Shown here piece after piece: positions 59,001-64,000 of a stretch of DNA of 64,000 bases. The position numbers and the translations under genes are program-made. This DNA is from Siderastrea siderea (taxonomy: Eukaryota; Cnidaria; Anthozoa; Scleractinia; Rhizangiidae). The number at the start of each line of letters is the position of its first letter. Positions within the stretch are counted from its first letter, which is position 1. The stretch is taken from NCBI GenBank assembly GCA_964030785.1, contig OZ034968.1, positions 21,979,186 through 22,043,185 on the forward strand, read 5' to 3'. The notes under the pieces are model-generated. The model saw nothing but the letters and a program-made list of their open reading frames with translations, did not search any database and was not told the origin of the DNA.

Positions 59001-59420
59001 GGCTGGTTTTCACTAGCGACGTAGTCGGAGTCGTAATCAGAAGCGCAGAGCGTTTTGATCTAGTGAAAACAACGTTCCGATTCTGCTTACGATCTAGTGA
59101 AAACTAGGTTGTCGGAGCGGGAAGCAGAAGCGAAAGAACTAAGCCAATCACAAAGTGTGGGAACGAGCACTGTGATTGCATGGTTTATCCTTCCGCTTCT
59201 GCTTCCGACTCCGACAATCCGGTTTTCACTAGATCGTAAGCGACAGAATCGTAAGCGGAGTCGGAAGAAAATGGAGCCGTTCTGATTCTTCCGACTCCGA
59301 TTCTGTCGAGCTCATGACTCCGCTTACGACTCTGATTTTTTTATTTTCACTAGGTCATAAGCGCTCTTACGACTCCGCTTACGACTCCGATTCCGTCTCC
59401 GTCGCTCGTGAAAACCAGCC
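59001..59420. mobile_element. MITE with GGCTGGTTTTCACTAGCGAC ends, intact 420 bp
   Basis: Inverted ends and internal GACTCCG palindromes; orthologous by position to the interrupted MITE at 14997-17080, so it was inserted before the EEP-2/EEP-3 duplication. Confidence 0.85.
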
Positions 59421-59460
59421 TTTAGACCAATGAAACCTTGTCGGTTATGTCGCGAAACTG

Positions 59461-60534
59461 ACAAGGTTCTTGGCGCCATTCGAACATGTTTTGTTCACGT
59501 GCTCTGAGACTTTTCAGGTTTTGCCGCACTAAAGTCTTTAATTTTTTGCAGTGAAGGACATGAGAAAAGTTAACAAGTTTGGAAGGAGTTACCGTCCAGG
59601 AGTTGCTTTAGATCAAGATTTAAAATGTTCCATCATTGACAGAATTTTCTTTTAACATCAGTGAGGGTCTGAGTGAAGGGGTGAACAAGTTACGGGTTAT
59701 ATTCCGCGGAGTTTTACACAGTTTGCGAACGAGTTGCGTGACCGTAAACACCGCAAAATCTGTATGGCACAGATACTGCGACGAAATGTAAAAATTAGGC
59801 CTGACATCTGAAAAATTACAGGAAGATGACCTTGAACTCATCGAAGTATTGAAAGTCCACTACTGATCTATTTCCCTTTCCCAAATCACCGAGGAGTTAT
59901 GCGCCGATCAATTCGAAACTTCAACATCCCCCCCGGGCATACCCCGGGCATTTGACTGTGTATCGTGCCCGGGGAGGGGGGAATTTGAGCGTTGCGTTGG
60001 AAGGGTGGGGAATTTGAACGGGATTTATCTCTTGTTCTGATGTAATAGGCCCGTGAATTTTTTCGGTTTTTGCAGGTTCTGACGGATTTACAAGATAGTT
60101 TTTCGCCTTTGTTAGTGAATAACTCTTTGAAAATGGTCTTTAAAAGAAGATTGAAGGCGTCATTACGGCGTATCTCTCTCTGAAAGGCATGTAAAGTGCT
60201 TGATTGAAGACCAAATTTGTCTTTGAGGAGAGGCAGTTCAGTACTAATTGGTGGGGCATTTGAACGGCTTACTTGCCCCGAGGGGAGGGAATTTGAACAA
60301 GCCGATCTTCAAAAGTTCAAATTCCCGGGGGGTTGCCCGGGGGGGGGGGGATGTTGAACTTTCGAATTGATCGGCGCATTAGTGCAGTTTGGAGCACAAC
60401 AAATTTCAATGTTGGCCGTTTCGCGGACCATAAAGTTTCAAAGCACGTGAACAAAACATGTTCCTGTGCACGGAAAACCTGAAAGTTTCAGAGCACGTGA
60501 ACAAAACATGTTCGAATGGCGCCAAGAACCTTGT
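59461..60534. mobile_element. TIR element (ACAAGGTTCTTGGCGCC ends) with nested MITE
   Basis: About 65-bp inverted ends through AACATGTTTTGTTCACGTGC. The right end contains an extra direct copy of GCACGTGAACAAAACATGTTC (about 60443-60520 region). A Harbinger-like MITE occupies 59900-60378. No coding sequence. Confidence 0.75.
59900..60378. mobile_element. PIF/Harbinger-like MITE, 479 bp
   Basis: Ends TGCGCCGATCAATTCGAAA and inverse followed by C/G runs, flanked by TTA (59897-59899 and 60379-60381). No transposase. Confidence 0.8.
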
Positions 60535-61084
60535 TATTGATTGTTATTGATTTTTATACTTATTTACAAAAACCTTTTTTATATCAATGTTGAGGCTGAG
60601 ATTTATCCATAGACTTATTTTGCTCACGTTTTCCACAATACTCAAATCTGAATACAAATACGACAATACAAGTAGTAGCACTTGGCATGATAGTGTGATT
60701 TCCTTGTTAAGCTTCTTTCTCCATTCTGGCGTCTGAAATACTATAAAACCCTAACTTATAAGAACAAGATAAGATCTTTTCAGGCTCGAATCGAATCGCT
60801 TAAAAATAAGAATGTTCCGTCCAGGATCAGTCTCGGCTCAAACATCGATCGACGTTCTCAAATATAAATTGAAATTGAGAATTTAAACTGAAAAGCTAGC
60901 GCTTACTAGAAATTAAATTTAGTTAAGCAACAAGGAAATTCGGGGACTAAGATTCCCCCGTCTGAAAATTTCTACGAATTAAATTTTGAACTAAAGTGGT
61001 AAATGCTGTTATTTAAAGTGGAAGTGCACTTAGCTACTACAGCTAGTTCATAGGCACTCCACTGAAATAGTCAAACTAAACATA
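60535..61084. other. No feature seen
   Basis: AT-rich sequence without recognisable exons or repeat ends. Confidence 0.4.
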
Positions 61085-61270
61085 AAAGGGTTAAAAACCC
61101 AACTGGCGGGAGGCTAACCAGTTAGCTATTTAAAAGCGTGGCCGAGGAGTTGAACTTGGCGGGACTGCCGAGAAACAAAACCAGCCAGTGGTCGGAACGG
61201 AGCTGAACGAACTGGAGTCGTCCAGGTTACGAGTCCAACGCGCTAACCACTCGGCCACGCTCAGCTTCAC
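61085..61270 (-). repeat. tRNA-derived SINE
   Basis: Minus-strand head GTGGCCGAGTGGTTAGCGCG (A box) with a degenerate B box AGTTCGTTCAGC; the body CAACTGGCGGGAGGCTAAC matches 18913-18931. The head resembles a serine/leucine-type tRNA. Confidence 0.65.
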
Positions 61271-61758
61271 CCAAGCTTATATCTGGAACAGCTGAACATG
61301 TGTTAGCCAACCAAATTTCCCTTGAAAATGCCCAAAGCAAACTGAGAAGACAAATCGCAGGCCTCGTTTCCCCTCTCTTCTTTTGTTCAGGGTGTCAGCG
61401 GCAAGCGAGAAACTAATGCCCTTGTCATCGACTTCCACGACGGGTTGGGAGGGGGGAATCCTGGCTTATATGGGGAGTTTGCTAATTGTCCATTTCAAAG
61501 TTCTTGTCAAGCCCCCCCCCTCCCTCCCTCCCCAGTGGTGGGGGAATTTTTCCTACAAAGTCCCCAGTATTTTAGGCCGGGAAGCCAAACAACCAACAGG
61601 ACTTGAATATATGCAATTTCCGAATCGACAAGTCCATACAGTACAGATCGTGCATAAAATTAATAACCATTATCGAACAGATCGACAACTATGTGATGGC
61701 CGTTAATAGAACGAGTAATAGACATATTGCCTGTTGCCTTTCGGGCAGCGGGCTCTTA

Positions 61759-62446
61759 GGGACCGTTCATTTCTTATGGGGTAGGGGGGCTGGTGGGATT
61801 TAATGGGTAATTCCAGTAGTATGTATTGACCCCCCTCCACATTAGAAATTTTGTTACCCCCCCCCCCCCCCCCTTAAAGGCAAATGATTAAGTAAGATTA
61901 AGTTTAGAATCAGTCCTGCAGGAGTAAATGTCTTTATTGACAAGCACTAAAGATAATTTTTTGATAGGAGTTCCTAGGGTATCAGTTCCCCTCGAAAATA
62001 TTGAAAATCTACAGATGCTCTAATGCAATTTGGTGCATTCTGAAGTAAATAAACAGAAAATTAAGCAGCGTTATTTTGGATACTCCCATCAGTTGTTCAG
62101 TCGTTTAAGAATAGACCACTCAACAGCAGAAGCCAAAAAAGAATTGACATTACCCTAGCCGTATTTTGTAACGAAACAGTTGGTGGGGTAGAGTTGCCGT
62201 TGGGTGTATGATAAAGTAGTAACGGGGGGGGGGGTGCAGGTTTTTGGCATTCTGGCACTGATGTTTGCATTACTACAGATGCTGTCACTACCAAACTTAC
62301 TGATAGGCAATTTTTTGGTGATCTGCCCCTTTACACACCATATTTTTTCAGCTGGCCTCCCCCCTTTGAAGCCATATTTTTTTGGCATGCTCCCCCTCAA
62401 ATCCCACCAGCCCTCCCCCCCTACTTCATAAGAAACGAACGGTCCC
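61759..62446. mobile_element. PIF/Harbinger-type MITE, 688 bp (second copy)
   Basis: Same ends and same length as 608-1295, TTA duplicated (61756-61758 and 62447-62449). The internal sequence reads in the opposite orientation relative to the first copy (for example GGTGGAGTAGAGTTGCCGTTG here against its inverse there). Confidence 0.85.
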
Positions 62447-62889
62447 TTAGAACGACGAATATTCATTAAACGCCGGGTTCAACTAAACGCTGGGTCAACA
62501 CAGTCAAATTAAAAAAACGCTTCTGGCTTATATTCGAGGTACCGGAGTTTATTTGAGGTCCGGCGTTTATTTGAAACTGAACCTTTGTAATCCTTTATGT
62601 TACCGATTCTCATCGAAAACTATTTAAAGAAATTTTAAAAAAAGGTTCATGAACTACTTCAGTACTTATACTCAATTTATTTCGCTCATGTATTCCAAAG
62701 AAATCAGTGACATTTCATTCCTGTTTTACTTATGTTATGCCATATTTTGCTATAATTTTACTGAACATAAAGTATAAAATACCAGAAAACCAACCTATCA
62801 AAAATGATGAAAAATACCCTTTTTTACGCTCGTGTCGTCATGACGACACGATGCGTACGTGGAGGGAATAGCGAATAGGCCATTTCCGA

Positions 62890-63038
62890 GTTGTCTTGTA
62901 CCTCTTTTTCAAAGCAAGTCTTGGTGTATGGCCTTTTATATGAAAACTTGATGAGTTTTCATTCACATGCAGATAAAACTCATTTTCATATGAAAGGTTT
63001 TGCACGAGGCCTCGCTTTGAAAAGAGGCACAAGACAAT
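62890..63038. mobile_element. MITE (TTGTCTTGTRCCTC ends)
   Basis: Inverted ends TTGTCTTGTACCTC... and ...AGGCACAAGACAA around a TCATATGAAA centre; same family as 27088-27235. Confidence 0.8.
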
Positions 63039-64000
63039 TCAAACGTTCTTAGCAGGTAGAAATATGAATGTAATGTGCTATTTTCTTCTGTTAACAGTAT
63101 GCAATAGTCAACGAGTAATACAACAGGAAAACGTTTATGGTGCAAGTAAATCGAGTTTATAACAACAGGGAGAAAAACAATGTTTTGAGCGTAGGGGAGG
63201 GGGGAAAGAGCAAAAGTTACTGAGCGCGTTAAGTATTTGAAGATTTTCAGATGTGGTAGATAAGCTTTCAGAATATGTTTGAATTGCTCGTCCAAGATTA
63301 CGTAAGTGTACTTAGTGTTAACTTGACGAGAGGGCTGTTTTAGTCATGAAAGTATTTTTGAGAGGTCACGAACGTCTTGTTGGTATGTTAGCGAGAATCT
63401 GTACTCGATTTTCAGTGATATAGGGTGAGTAGTATAATTTTTATTTATGGTACTGGGTGCGACAATGGTGAAATTTTAAATTTGTAAAAACGGCTTGATT
63501 CTGAGCAAAAAAGTTTTTCAAATTATGCTTAGTTGTGGCCCGTACGAAAATGCCTCAGTGTCCTGACAAAGCCTTATTCAGGCCTAACTCTTGCCTGATT
63601 TAGTGAACAGAGACCTTAACCCTATTCAGACCGGGGGGGGGGGTGGGGGACGGATTCTGCCCGCGTGGACTTTGGACGTTTTTAACTTTTTTATTAAGCA
63701 AGCTAAAGCCACCAAACTTGGTGACTTTTGCTAAAATTTATCTGAGAACAATTTGGTGGCGTAAGTCCTTTTATGTTACGTTTGACGTTACCATGACAGC
63801 CACTTTTTGACAAGCAGTTTTTTTAAAATTTTGAATTTCCTTCTTTTTGAGCCAAAAATCATTACTTTTTTGAAGTAAATTTTACATTTTTAGAACATTT
63901 CCTTGTTAATTTATTGATTTTGATCACTTCTTGGTCAATTTTGGCGGTTTTTGAAGGTTCTTGGAAAATTTAAGAAATCTAAGATGGCGGATCCAAGATG
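63039..64000. other. No gene seen; possible repeat from ~63625 to the edge
   Basis: From CCCTATTCAGACCGGGGGG (about 63620) onward the sequence looks like a dispersed repeat whose other end lies outside the window. No exon is recognised before that. Confidence 0.35.

Overview
This window is eukaryotic nuclear DNA, AT-rich and dominated by decayed transposable elements. Genes have GT-AG introns, the ends of many repeats are short DNA-transposon derivatives (MITEs), and the few host domains (a membrane-anchored endonuclease/exonuclease/phosphatase [EEP] protein and fibrinogen-related domains) are animal-like. Several repeat types resemble those I associate with anthozoan cnidarians such as stony corals. 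That assignment is inference from memory and no search was run.

The backbone is a tandemly duplicated gene. EEP-2 (13692-14642) and EEP-3 (57741-58691) are intact 316-residue, single-coding-exon paralogues of a sphingomyelinase-like EEP protein with an N-terminal membrane segment. EEP-1 (start codon near 2174, body 6017-6972) is a pseudogene: a 3.8-kb insertion splits it after its eighth codon, a second element sits in its 5' flank, and a 2-base insertion shifts its C-terminus. About 4 kb of upstream DNA was duplicated with the gene (9633-13691 and 38219-57740). Both copies keep a conserved GTAAG splice donor after an apparent non-coding exon (10906/GT and 39445/GT) and an acceptor directly before the ATG. 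This suggests a 5'-UTR exon plus an intron of about 2.8 kb in EEP-2 and about 18 kb in EEP-3. A third exon-1-like copy (33110-33145 plus 35842-36275) points to a lost or rearranged gene unit.

Comparing the duplicated copies gives empty-site evidence for insertions. In the EEP-3 copy these include a TTAA-flanked foldback (41005-43341), a TA-flanked 6.3-kb insertion (43745-50093), a composite of two identical MITEs (55120-56984), and a LINE that is itself broken by a 247-bp tRNA-like tandem array (51779-52921). Other large inverted-repeat elements lie at 122-2145, 2474-3652, 15312-16969, 21090-23268, 23945-30205 and 33146-35838.

Other host-type sequence: a two-exon fibrinogen-related-domain pseudogene on the minus strand (31325-32483), a second broken exon of the same type (23275-23426), and a possible 3'-terminal exon of an unknown lysine-rich protein (29860-29912). 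Retroelement remnants include a LINE with the reverse transcriptase FADD motif (51500-54992), two other LINE tails, a Penelope-like C-terminus (about 47385-47490), tRNA-derived SINEs, and a hAT-type transposase fragment (50940-51395). No rRNA gene, functional tRNA gene or CRISPR array was seen.
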